This document shows, one piece after another, positions 1-8,408 of a stretch of 64,000 nucleotides of DNA (the stretch's first letter is position 1; each line of letters opens with the position of its first letter). Source of the DNA: JBEISR01 sp044371425 (GTDB lineage Bacteria; Planctomycetota; Planctomycetia; Pirellulales; Pirellulaceae); NCBI GenBank assembly GCA_044371425.1, contig JBILTR010000013.1:1-64000 (forward strand), in the 5' to 3' direction. A program made the translations under genes and the position numbers. The notes below the pieces were generated by a model. It was given only the letters and a program-made list of their open reading frames with translations. It was not told where the DNA came from and did no database searches.

Positions 1-1311
1 GCGAGTCGTTGGATTCCCAAAAAGGTGGGTGGCACCTTTCAAGAGCTAGGGATTCCCAAAAAGGTGGGTGGCACCTTCTGAGTGCTAGCACACCTTGGCA
101 TGGCCGTCCCGGCCATGCAAACCCCCGTCGCTCCACACCTTAACCGACCAATAGCAGCAATCGACCGGTTCCCAAAAAGATGGGTGGCACCTTTCAAGAG
201 CTAGCACAGCGATTCAAAAGGTGGGTGGCACCTTCTGAGTGCTAATAGCTAGCACAGCGATTCAAAAGGTGGGTGGCACCTTCTGAGTGCTAGCACACCT
301 TGGCATGGCCGTCCCGGCCATGCAAACCCCCGTCGCTCCACACCTTAACCGACCAATAGTAGCAATCGACCGGTTCCCAAAAAGGTGGGTGGCACCTTTC
401 AAGAGCTAGCAAAGCGATTCAAAAGGTGGGTGGCACCTTCTGAGTGCTAGCACACCTTGGCATGGCCGTCCCGGCAATGTAAACCCCCGTCGCTCCACAC
501 CTTAACCGACCAATCAGCGATTCAAAAGGTGGGTGGCACCTTCTGAGTGCTAGTTTGGAAGGATTTAAGGGTTACGACGGCCTCAACCGGGAAAGAAAGG
601 GGAAAGAGCGACGCTAGGAGGAGAGACTTTCTGAGGGGAAACTTAGAGTCACCCTTACTTGCGGAAGGAGTCGATGGGATGCCTGGTGCGAATCCGAATG
701 AAGAGCGAGTCGTTGGATTCCCAAAAAGGTGGGTGGCACCTTTCAATAGCTAGCACAGCGATTCAAAAGGTGGGTGGCACCTTCTGAGTGCTAATAGCTA
801 GCACAGCGATTCAAAAGGTGGGTGGCACCTTCTGAGTGCTAATAGCTAGCAAAGCGATTCAAAAGGTGGGTGGCACCTTCTGAGTGCTAGCACACCTTGG
901 CATGGCCGTCCCGGCCATGCAAACCCCCGTCGCTCCACACCTTAACCGACCAATAGTAGCTATCGACCGGCTCCCAAAAAGGTGGGTGGCACCTTTCAAC
1001 AGCTAGCAAAGCGTTTCAAAAGGTGGCTGGCACCTTCTGAGTGCTAGCACACCTTGGCATGGCCGTCCCGGCAATGTAAACCCCCGTCGCTCCACACCTT
1101 AACCGACCAATAGTAGCAATCGACCGGTTCCCAAAAAGGTGGGTGGCACCTTTCAAGAGCTAGCAAAGCGCTTCAAAAGGTGGGTGGCACCTTCTGAGCA
1201 ATCGACCAGTTCCCAAAAAGGTGGGTGGCACCTTTCAAGAGCTAGCAAAGCGCTTCAAAAGGTGGGTGGCACCTTCTGAGTGCTAGCACACCGATGCAAA
1301 AGTTGGGTGGC
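1..1311. repeat. Intergenic array of about 19 short hairpin repeats
   Basis: About nineteen copies of a short imperfect palindrome, core AAGGTGGGTGGCACCTT, lie here. The arms AAGGTG and CACCTT pair around a GGTGG loop, and many copies add one more A-T pair. Most copies are followed by TCTGAGTGCTAG or TCAAGAGCTAGC. A second palindrome, GCATGGCC with GGCCATGC around GTCCC (first at 98-118), recurs within a larger composite unit that starts near 92, 296, 452, 892 and 1040. A unique stretch at about 553-715 interrupts the array. On the minus strand each hairpin ends in CACCTTTT, so copies next to the ilvD stop codon could act as terminators. Spacing is irregular and there are no unique spacers, so it is not CRISPR. 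Confidence 0.9.
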
Positions 1312-1375
1312 ACCGATTGGATTTGTCGTAAAAGCCATCCATCTCTTTGCGATCAGCACGCCGGATCGCTGCCGA

Positions 1376-3067
1376 TCAGGAATGTGGGCCGCCGTCGGTG
1401 ATGCATCCCTCGGAGGCGCTGCGGACCAACTGGATGTATTTGTAGAGGGTACCCCGAGTCGCTTTGAGTGGGGGAGCGGTCCAGGATCGGCGACGCGCCT
1501 GGAGTTCCTGGTCGGAAACATCGACTGAAAGCCGATTGTTCTCCGCATCGATCGTCACCCTGTCCCCATCCTGCACCAGAGCCAGCGGACCCCCTACCTG
1601 GGCTTCCGGTGTAATGTGGCCGACGATAAAGCCGTGGGAACCACCCGAGAATCGGCCGTCGGTCATCAGGGCGACGTCGGAGCCTAGCCCGGCACCCATG
1701 ATGGCCGAGGTGGGGGTCAGCATCTCAGGCATCCCCGGACCTCCCTTGGGTCCTTCGTAGCGAATGATGATGACGTCCCCTTTCTGGATCTCCTTTCGCT
1801 GCAGCGCCTCCAGCATTGCCTCCTCGCCGTCATAGCAGCGAGCAGGTCCCGAGAAGACCAGCCCCTCCTTCCCGGTGATCTTGGCGACCGCACCCTCTGG
1901 TGCTAGGTTGCCGCGCAGAATCTGGATGTGTCCGGTCGGCTTCAGCGGGTTGTTCACGGTGCGAACAATCGACTGCCCTTCTTTGAGCCCAGGGAGGTCG
2001 TTGAGGTTTTCCGCCAGCGTCCTCCCGGTGACCGTCCGGCAGGAACCATCCAGCAGCCCTTCCTGAAGCAAGTACTTCATCACCCCAGGAGTTCCACCGA
2101 CCGAGTGCAAATCCTCCTGAACCCATTTGCCACTTGGCTTGAGATCCGCGAGGTAGGGAATGCGCTCGGAAACCCGCTGGAAATCATCCAGTCCAAGAGG
2201 AACATCCACCGAGTGCGCCATGGCGATCAAGTGAAGCACTGCATTGGTGCTGCCGCCCAGCGCCATCACCACCGTCATGGCATTCTCGAACGCCGCGCGG
2301 GTCATGATATCCCGCGGCTTCAAATCGAGTTCCATCAGCTTCCGCATGGCGTGGCCAGCCGCGATGCACTCTGTATGCTTGGCCGGGTCGACGGCAGGGA
2401 TCGATGCGGAGTAAGGGAGGGACATCCCGAGCGCTTCGATCGCCGAGGCCATGGTGTTGGCGGTATACATTCCACCACAGGCGCCTGCGCCCGGGCAGGA
2501 GTGACGCACGATCTCAGCTCGCTCCTTTTCGTCGATCTGTCCGGAGAGAAACTGGCCGAAGCATTGGAAGGCGGAGACGATATCCAGCGTCTGCCCATTC
2601 CATTTTCCAGGCCGGATCGTTCCTCCATAGACCATCAGGGCAGGCCGATTCAATCGGCCCATGGCAATCAGGCATCCCGGCATGTTCTTGTCGCAGCCTG
2701 GAATCGCAATCAGGCCGTCGTACCACTGCGCTCCCATGACCGTCTCGATGGAATCGGCGATCAGGTCGCGAGACTGCAGTGAAAAGCTCATCCCGTCAGT
2801 GCCCATCGAAATCCCATCGCTGACACCGATCGTATTGAAGCGCATCCCAACCAAACCCGCCTCCACAACCCCTTGACGGACCGAGGCAGCTAGGTCGTTC
2901 AAGTGCATGTTGCAGGTATTCCCCTCATACCACATGCTGGCGATCCCCACCTGTGGCTTGTTCATGTCCTCCGGTGTCAGCCCGGTCCCATAAAGCATCG
3001 CCTGCGAAGCCCCCTGGCTTTTGGGTTGCGTGATGCGGGAGCTATAGGGATTCAGCGGACGGGACAT
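1376..3067 (-). CDS. ilvD: Dihydroxy-acid dehydratase
   Basis: This enzyme removes water from 2,3-dihydroxy acids in the third common step of valine and isoleucine synthesis, and the product also feeds leucine and pantothenate. The 563-residue length is normal for the family. The three cysteines that hold the iron-sulfur cluster are visible: C52 in GNTCNMH, C125 in PGCDKNMPG and C197 in GACGGMYTANTM. The C-terminal half has the GGSTNAVLHL and GRFSGGSHG motifs. The start is an ATG at 3067. A second, more distant member of the superfamily lies at 51538, but this copy has the true biosynthetic motifs. It is monocistronic, divergent from the HAD gene, and its 3' end runs into the hairpin array. 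Confidence 0.95.
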   Translation of the reverse strand: MSRPLNPYSSRITQPKSQGASQAMLYGTGLTPEDMNKPQVGIASMWYEGNTCNMHLNDLAASVRQGVVEAGLVGMRFNTIGVSDGISMGTDGMSFSLQSRDLIADSIETVMGAQWYDGLIAIPGCDKNMPGCLIAMGRLNRPALMVYGGTIRPGKWNGQTLDIVSAFQCFGQFLSGQIDEKERAEIVRHSCPGAGACGGMYTANTMASAIEALGMSLPYSASIPAVDPAKHTECIAAGHAMRKLMELDLKPRDIMTRAAFENAMTVVMALGGSTNAVLHLIAMAHSVDVPLGLDDFQRVSERIPYLADLKPSGKWVQEDLHSVGGTPGVMKYLLQEGLLDGSCRTVTGRTLAENLNDLPGLKEGQSIVRTVNNPLKPTGHIQILRGNLAPEGAVAKITGKEGLVFSGPARCYDGEEAMLEALQRKEIQKGDVIIIRYEGPKGGPGMPEMLTPTSAIMGAGLGSDVALMTDGRFSGGSHGFIVGHITPEAQVGGPLALVQDGDRVTIDAENNRLSVDVSDQELQARRRSWTAPPLKATRGTLYKYIQLVRSASEGCITDGGPHS

Positions 3068-3335
3068 CGTGCTTGCTTTCCTTCTGTTGGTAGGAAGGGG
3101 AATCTTATGGGAGAGCCAGACCAGGGGGACCCGGTTGGGCAGTGGCTGCAGGTGCTGCCTGAGCCAGAACCAACTAATGTAATCGTTCCCATCGGCTCCG
3201 CGAAGAAGGTCCAGCCGGGGATCGACGCACGCGACCTCCCTTCGAATCGCTTCCCGCTAGTACACTGGAGGAAGTGGTGGATCGCCTGAGCCCCATTCCC
3301 TTGGTTCCCCCCCTTTCCGATTTCGCCGCTCCACT

Positions 3336-4040
3336 ATGCCTCCAACTCATCAAGCCGACCTGTTCTTCTTTTTTGACCTCGGTAAGGTACTGGTCGCCTT
3401 CGACCATCAGGTCATGGTGGAGAATCTCGCAAGGTTGCTGGGGGTACCGGGCGAGTCGGTGCGGGCCCTGCTGTTCGATCAGGGCTTGGAGGATGCCTAC
3501 GAACGAGGCGATATCACCAGCGAGAACTTCGCGGCTCGGTTGCAGGCCATCGGACGCCACCCAGTCGATCACGACGAATTGCTCGATGCCGCAGGGGCGA
3601 TGTTCACCGTCCAGCGAGACATGGTTCCGGTGCTGCAGCGGTGCCGACAGGCAGGAGTCGGCATGGGCCTCCTGTCCAATACATGCGAAGCCCACTGGGA
3701 GTGGCTGCAGCGGCATCCAATGGAAACAGTCGTCGGCTGGTTTGATCCGATCGTCTTGAGCTACCGTGTCCATGCGATGAAGCCAGATCTGTCGATTTAT
3801 CGCAGCGCCGAGCGGATGGCGGGCGTCGGGCCCGAATCGATTTTCTTCATTGATGATCGACCCGAAAATGTCGAAGGAGCTCGCGCAGCTGGTTGGCGAG
3901 CGACCCTCTTTGTCGACGCCTCCACCCTCCATCAACAACTCGACCCCCTCCTCCCGCCTCTGGTCGCAGGATCGACCTTGCGGGAATCGAGCTCAGGGGA
4001 GCAATCGAGCGAAAATTGGGGGCCTCCAACCACGCCGTAA
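3336..4040 (+). CDS. HAD-superfamily hydrolase, YihX-like
   Basis: A 234-residue haloacid dehalogenase-type phosphatase. Motif I is FDLGKVLV with the nucleophile at D14. The residue two further on is Gly rather than the usual acid Asp, as also occurs in the YihX group (FDLGN). Motif II is LLSNT, motif III lysine is in MKPD, and motif IV is FFIDDRPENVEGA. The substrate cannot be read from sequence; YihX relatives act on sugar phosphates. The helical cap lies between motifs I and II. It is divergent from ilvD across a 268-base gap that contains no clear repeat. The C-terminal tail after about residue 205 is Ser/Pro-rich and probably disordered. Confidence 0.85.
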   Translation: MPPTHQADLFFFFDLGKVLVAFDHQVMVENLARLLGVPGESVRALLFDQGLEDAYERGDITSENFAARLQAIGRHPVDHDELLDAAGAMFTVQRDMVPVLQRCRQAGVGMGLLSNTCEAHWEWLQRHPMETVVGWFDPIVLSYRVHAMKPDLSIYRSAERMAGVGPESIFFIDDRPENVEGARAAGWRATLFVDASTLHQQLDPLLPPLVAGSTLRESSSGEQSSENWGPPTTP

Positions 4041-4099
4041 GTCCGTGTGGCAAGTGTCGCAGGCCGTAGGGATGGCGCCCTTCCGCCACCATCGGGAGG

Positions 4100-4275
4100 A
4101 GCAGGTCAGTTCTTTACCCTCCCAGGGAGAGGGTGAGATCTACTGCAAGCTTTGCTTCCCAGGGGGAGGGTGAGATCGGTCGCATGCCTTGCCTCACACG
4201 GGGAGGGAGATGTCGGTTCTTTACCCTCCCTCAGGGAGGGTCGCTGAGGAGGAACGACGAAGCGGGGAGGGCAAG
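4100..4275. repeat. CCCTCCC-type palindromic repeats
   Basis: Several copies of an ACCCTCCC...GGGAGGGT palindrome lie in the gap between the HAD and ppx genes. The last copy continues into GTCGCTGAGGAGGAACGA and then GCGGGGAGGG. The same palindrome plus tail returns twice at 37440-37660, so this is a dispersed family in the genome. A fragment of the 101-bp family (GTGTCTCCGTGAG) follows near 4387-4400. I find no supportable gene in 4041-4605. Confidence 0.75.
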
Positions 4276-4605
4276 ATGAAAGTTCGATTGAGTCTGCATG
4301 GTCTGGGTTGATTTGAGCTGAAAGAAAAGGCCCTCCCTCTCCGACATTCTTGTGAAGTCCACCGCTAGGTTCACTCTCCGTGGCTCGGTGTCTCCGTGAG
4401 TGGCAAATAGTTGCGATTCGTTTTTTCGCTCCATGGTGAAACACTGACCGACGGAATGGGCGGATGGCCCCAAAAAATGGCTCGGCCTGCCGAATCTCGC
4501 TTTTCACTGCCGACCTTTGAGCCTACGCTGAACCGCAGCCATCGGATTGGGTGGGATGTGCCCTCCTGAAGCAAGGCTGCTCCTGTCGACTCTTTCGGAT
4601 TTCCT

Positions 4606-6192
4606 ATGTCCAGCAAGCCATCCTCCAACACCCCTCCACCTTCAGAAACTCCTTCCCAACTCCCGGTTGCGGTGATCGATATCGGAGCGACCAGCATCCG
4701 CATGGCGATTGCCGAAATCGATTCCTCTGGATCCTTTCGATCGCTCGAATCGCTCACCCAGGCTGTCGCATTGGGCAAGGACACCTTCACCGGCCGGCGG
4801 ATCCGCAAGCCGGCGATGGAAGATTGCGTGCGTGTCCTCAAGAGCTACCGTCGCCTGCTGCAAGAGTACGGGATCACTCGCCCCGACCAGATGCGCGTCG
4901 TCGCCACCAGCGCGGTGCGGGAGTCGCTGAATCGACTCGCCTTCATCGACCGCATTTTCATCGCCACAGGTCTGGAGGTGGAGGTGCTGGACGAGGCGGA
5001 AGTCAATCGAATCACCTACCTGGGAATCCAGCCTTTCCTGCAGTCCGATCCGTCGCTGGCGCAAAGCCGGACGGTGGTGGTTGAAATCGGCAGTGGAAGC
5101 ACCGAGCTGCTGATGGTGCGAGGCGGGAATGTCATCTTCTCCAACACCTACCGACTTGGTTCCTTGAGGTTGCTCAGTCAACTGGAATCGTACACGGTAC
5201 CCCAAGGGAAGCTTCATCAGTTGATGGAGCGACAGATTGAGCGATTTGTCGATCAAATCACCGAGCAGCTGGACACTCATGGTCCCGTCGAAATGGTTGC
5301 GATGGGGGGCGATGTGCGGTTTGCGGCATCGAATCTTCTGGAGGACTGGGATGGCGAATCGCTCGCCTCCATACCGATCCATCAATTCGAGGCGTTCGCG
5401 CGATCGATCCTACCGATGTCGGAAGAGGCGGTTGTGCATCGCTATGGGATCAGCTTTCAGGATGCGGAAACGATCGGTCCGGCGCTGCTCAGCTACTCCA
5501 TCCTCGCTTCGCGCCTGGGTTGTTCGCTGGTCCGCGTCGCGACGACCAATTTGAGAGATGGATTGCTACAGGATCTGGCACACCGCGACAGCTGGACCGC
5601 CGAATTTCGCAACCAAATCATCCGTTCGGCCATCCACCTGGGACGCCGCTTCGGTTTCGACGAAAAGCACGCTCGCCATGTCGCTTCGCTCAGCCGCAAA
5701 CTATTCACCGACTTGCAGACCGAGCATTCGTTGGATTCGCGGTGGGAGCTGATTCTCTATCTGGCCGCCCTGCTCCACGAGATCGGGCTTTTCATCAACG
5801 TCAAAAGCAATCACAAGCATGCGATGTACATGATTCGCAACAGCGAAATCTTCGGGCTCAGTCGAAAAGACTCGTTGCTGGTCTCCCTGGTGGCTCGTTA
5901 CCACCGCCGCAGTTCGCCGCAGCCAAGCCATGAAGGGTATGCCACATTGGATCGGCAGGATCGCGTCGCCGTGGCGAAGCTAGCTTCGCTGTTGCGGCTG
6001 GCCATTGCGCTGGATGAATCGCGAAGCCAGAGGATCGCTAGTTTTCGATGCCGAAAGCAGTCCGACCGCTGGGTGATCGCCGTCGCCGGTGTGGAAGACT
6101 TGTCGCTGGAGCAACTGGCGTTGCGGCAAAGCGGCAATCTGTTCGAGGAAACCTTCGGTTGCGGCGTCCTTCTGAGAGGCACACGCCGCTGA
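4606..6192 (+). CDS. ppx: Exopolyphosphatase, Ppx/GppA family with HD domain
   Basis: It hydrolyses terminal phosphates from polyphosphate, or possibly from pppGpp; the two activities share this fold. The 528 residues begin with a disordered Ser/Pro tail. An actin-like ATPase fold follows, with the first phosphate loop at VIDIGATSIRMAIAE (about 23-37), VVATSAVRES (about 99-108) and a second loop VVEIGSGSTELLMV (about 161-174). The C-terminal third is an HD-type helical domain with ALLHEIG (H390, E391) and SNHKHAMYMI, the HE form known in E. coli Ppx. An ATG at 4606 is used; I see no strong ribosome site before it. It stands alone and converges on the Nudix gene downstream. Confidence 0.88.
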   Translation: MSSKPSSNTPPPSETPSQLPVAVIDIGATSIRMAIAEIDSSGSFRSLESLTQAVALGKDTFTGRRIRKPAMEDCVRVLKSYRRLLQEYGITRPDQMRVVATSAVRESLNRLAFIDRIFIATGLEVEVLDEAEVNRITYLGIQPFLQSDPSLAQSRTVVVEIGSGSTELLMVRGGNVIFSNTYRLGSLRLLSQLESYTVPQGKLHQLMERQIERFVDQITEQLDTHGPVEMVAMGGDVRFAASNLLEDWDGESLASIPIHQFEAFARSILPMSEEAVVHRYGISFQDAETIGPALLSYSILASRLGCSLVRVATTNLRDGLLQDLAHRDSWTAEFRNQIIRSAIHLGRRFGFDEKHARHVASLSRKLFTDLQTEHSLDSRWELILYLAALLHEIGLFINVKSNHKHAMYMIRNSEIFGLSRKDSLLVSLVARYHRRSSPQPSHEGYATLDRQDRVAVAKLASLLRLAIALDESRSQRIASFRCRKQSDRWVIAVAGVEDLSLEQLALRQSGNLFEETFGCGVLLRGTRR

Positions 6193-6296
6193 CCGCATGA
6201 TGCTTTCAGCGACTTGCGGCTTCGCGCCGCTCACCGTAGGGCTTTCTCGCTGAGTCATCCAAGCTGGGTGATGATCGTCGGTCTGGTCTGGGACGC

Positions 6297-6956
6297 TCAG
6301 GCATGACGCTCCAGCCAGCTGTCGATGCATCGGTCCAGGCAGAGCTGCGACCAGGTTTCCAGTCGCGCCCGTTCACGCCTCAATTGCGTCAGCGGCACAA
6401 AGCCGCTGTCGATCATCTGGTCCTCTCGTGCTGCGACCCAGGGACCAGACAGATGGATGTGATGGACGACTCCCAGATGGACGCGCCCCACCTCGCTTTG
6501 ATCATCGTAGATCAGGCCGGCCATCGCCTGGGCGCTCAGCAGTGACTCCCATGGGTCGGCTTGCCCGGCCGCCCCGACCCAGTGGAGTTCCTCGGTGACT
6601 TCCCGCCTCATCCCACTTTCGTACCAATGGTCTCCGGAGGTGTCTTCGGTGGAGATGTGGCCTCCAATCCCAATGCTCTGAAGGGCGTGCAGGCGCGCCT
6701 CCCCTTGGCCACTGCCCCGCGTGTACCGAAAAACTTCGATCTCACCATCGGGCTTAGCGCAAGTGAACAGCACATAGGGGATCAATTGCTTGAACCGCGG
6801 GTCGGTCTCGCATTGGCTACGAGGCAGGAAGGACTGGCTGGCGCGATCGAGCACCAAGTGGCGAGCTTGATCGTTGATGGGGAGGAATCCAGAGAACGAC
6901 CCCAGTTGCAGGAGGTGGGACTCCGGCACGCATAGCACCTGCTCGTCCTTCGCCAT
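6297..6956 (-). CDS. Nudix-box protein of unknown substrate
   Basis: A 219-residue protein with a recognisable Nudix signature: G98, E104 and then REVTEEL at 118-124. The spacing between E104 and the RE is about six residues longer than the canonical box, so the loop is expanded. Nudix enzymes cleave nucleoside diphosphates linked to another group; related planctomycete proteins are often annotated only as phosphoesterases. The N-terminal part (about 1-85) has a separate region ending in LIPYVLFTCA. GGAG lies ten bases before the ATG. It converges on ppx and shares no operon. The substrate is unknown, and the altered spacing leaves activity uncertain. Confidence 0.7.
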   Translation of the reverse strand: MAKDEQVLCVPESHLLQLGSFSGFLPINDQARHLVLDRASQSFLPRSQCETDPRFKQLIPYVLFTCAKPDGEIEVFRYTRGSGQGEARLHALQSIGIGGHISTEDTSGDHWYESGMRREVTEELHWVGAAGQADPWESLLSAQAMAGLIYDDQSEVGRVHLGVVHHIHLSGPWVAAREDQMIDSGFVPLTQLRRERARLETWSQLCLDRCIDSWLERHA

Positions 6957-7270
6957 CGGAACATCACTCCAGAAACGAAACCAAGAACTTGTCGCGCCCT
7001 ACGATCCACAGGCGGCTTGCTTTTGGCGCCAGCATCACCTGGAGTTGAATCTAAGGTGGAGGAGCCTAGCTGTTAAGGTGCCTGGCGGTGGCGTCCGGTG
7101 ACAGCGCCTCCCGGATCGGCTGTCGCCGGAACATTCGGCAGCCTAGGGTTCGTAGGCACAGATCCTGCCCAAGGGAAGATCGGTAGCCCTTAACAGACCG
7201 ACAAGGGAAGAGTGCCTTGGTATTAGTGAAGGTGATTGTGTAGAATTTGGGTTGAGCGGATCTAATTCTG

Positions 7271-7299
7271 TTGACGAAAGGTGTTGCAAACGTTATGTT
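7271..7299 (+). promoter_or_regulatory. Candidate sigma-70-type promoter for the LysR gene
   Basis: TTGACG at 7271-7276 and TATGTT at 7294-7299 are separated by 17 bases in an AT-rich stretch, 57 bases before the chosen LysR start at 7356. If right, the longer reading frame that opens at 7281 would begin inside the promoter. This is a match by eye only. Confidence 0.4.
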
Positions 7300-7355
7300 C
7301 TCCGATCGCTTTGCATAATGAACAAATCTCTTGTATTAATTCGGCTTATAGTTCT

Positions 7356-8333
7356 ATGGTCTCGATCCAGATTCGAAGTTTGAAGGTGTTTTGCGATGTG
7401 GTGCGTCGCAGGAGCTTTTCTCAGGCGGCCAGCGACCACGGGATGACTCAGAGCGCAGCCAGTCAGACGGTTCAGAATTTGGAGGAGTATCTTTCGGTGC
7501 AGCTGATCGACCGATCGCGTCGGCCTTTTGTCCTGACTGCTGAGGGGCAGCGATTCTATGAAGGTCTTTCGACGATGCTGCGGCAGTTCGATACGTTGGT
7601 GGCGGAGGTGCGGCAGTCGGGGGACGAGGTGCAGGGGCAGGTGACGATTGGTTCGATCTATTCGGCGGGGCTCAGTTACCTTCCGGCGATTGAGCAGGAG
7701 TTGCAGCAGAGGTTTCCCAAGGCGACCAGTCGGGTTCAGTTGGCACAGCCGCACGAAGTGTACAAGTTGGTGGAACAGGGGACGGTCGATTTCGGATTGA
7801 TCAGTTATCCCGAGGCATCCAAGACGATCCAGGCGACGCACTGGCAGGACGAACCGATGGTTCTGGTGGCATCGCCACGCCATCGCTTGGCCAGCGAGGG
7901 GGAGGTGACTCCTGAATCGCTGAACCAATGTGGTCTCGTCGCGTTCGCTCCGAACCTCCGCATACGCCAGGAGATTGATCGGCATCTTCGATCCAGGGGA
8001 ATCACGATGCGGGTGGTGGTGGAATTGGACAACATCGATTCGGTCAAGCATGCGGTGATGGTCAATCGTGGGCTGGCCTTTGTCCCCAAGCCTAGCGTAT
8101 CGAACGAACTTGCCTCGGGTGCTTTGCAGGAGCTGTCCTGTCCCGGGTTGGCTCTGACCCGTCCCTTGGGCATCATCCAGCGCCGCCACGCGACGCTCAG
8201 TCGTCCAGCGCGAGCCTTTCTGGAGTTGATGATGCAGTCGCTTGGCGATGCCCGCCAGGAGATACCGGCTCGCGCGCCCGAATCGAGGGCTCAACCAGTC
8301 TCGGTTGGTGACCCCCCTGCGACGGCGATTTAG
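7356..8333 (+). CDS. LysR-family transcriptional regulator
   Basis: A 325-residue regulator. The winged helix-turn-helix is at about residues 4-62, with FSQAASDHGMTQSAASQTVQ as the recognition helix region. The effector-binding domain follows from about residue 88 (GQVTIGSIYSAGLSYLP), ending near 290 in an Ala/Pro-rich tail. I chose the ATG at 7356 because it opens the conserved N-terminus and lies downstream of a candidate promoter. The gene sits 75 bases before gltB on the same strand, so it may control glutamate synthase, as the LysR protein GltC does in Bacillus. That link is inferred from position only. The domain resembles CysB/Cbl types, so sulfur control is another possibility. Confidence 0.9.
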   Translation: MVSIQIRSLKVFCDVVRRRSFSQAASDHGMTQSAASQTVQNLEEYLSVQLIDRSRRPFVLTAEGQRFYEGLSTMLRQFDTLVAEVRQSGDEVQGQVTIGSIYSAGLSYLPAIEQELQQRFPKATSRVQLAQPHEVYKLVEQGTVDFGLISYPEASKTIQATHWQDEPMVLVASPRHRLASEGEVTPESLNQCGLVAFAPNLRIRQEIDRHLRSRGITMRVVVELDNIDSVKHAVMVNRGLAFVPKPSVSNELASGALQELSCPGLALTRPLGIIQRRHATLSRPARAFLELMMQSLGDARQEIPARAPESRAQPVSVGDPPATAI

Positions 8334-8408
8334 GAGAGTGGCCGGCAGTCGGCTGGTCCCGTCGCATGTTTTCCCGCCTCTGTTGATTTTCGCTCAAGGT
8401 ATTCTTTC

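Noticed and set aside
547..753. Short plus-strand frame of 68 codons within the repeat array
   Set aside because: It begins and ends in repeat units and has no family features or ribosome site.
1..1311. Possible CRISPR array
   Set aside because: The repeats are palindromic, but spacing is irregular, spacers are themselves repeated, and there are no cas genes.
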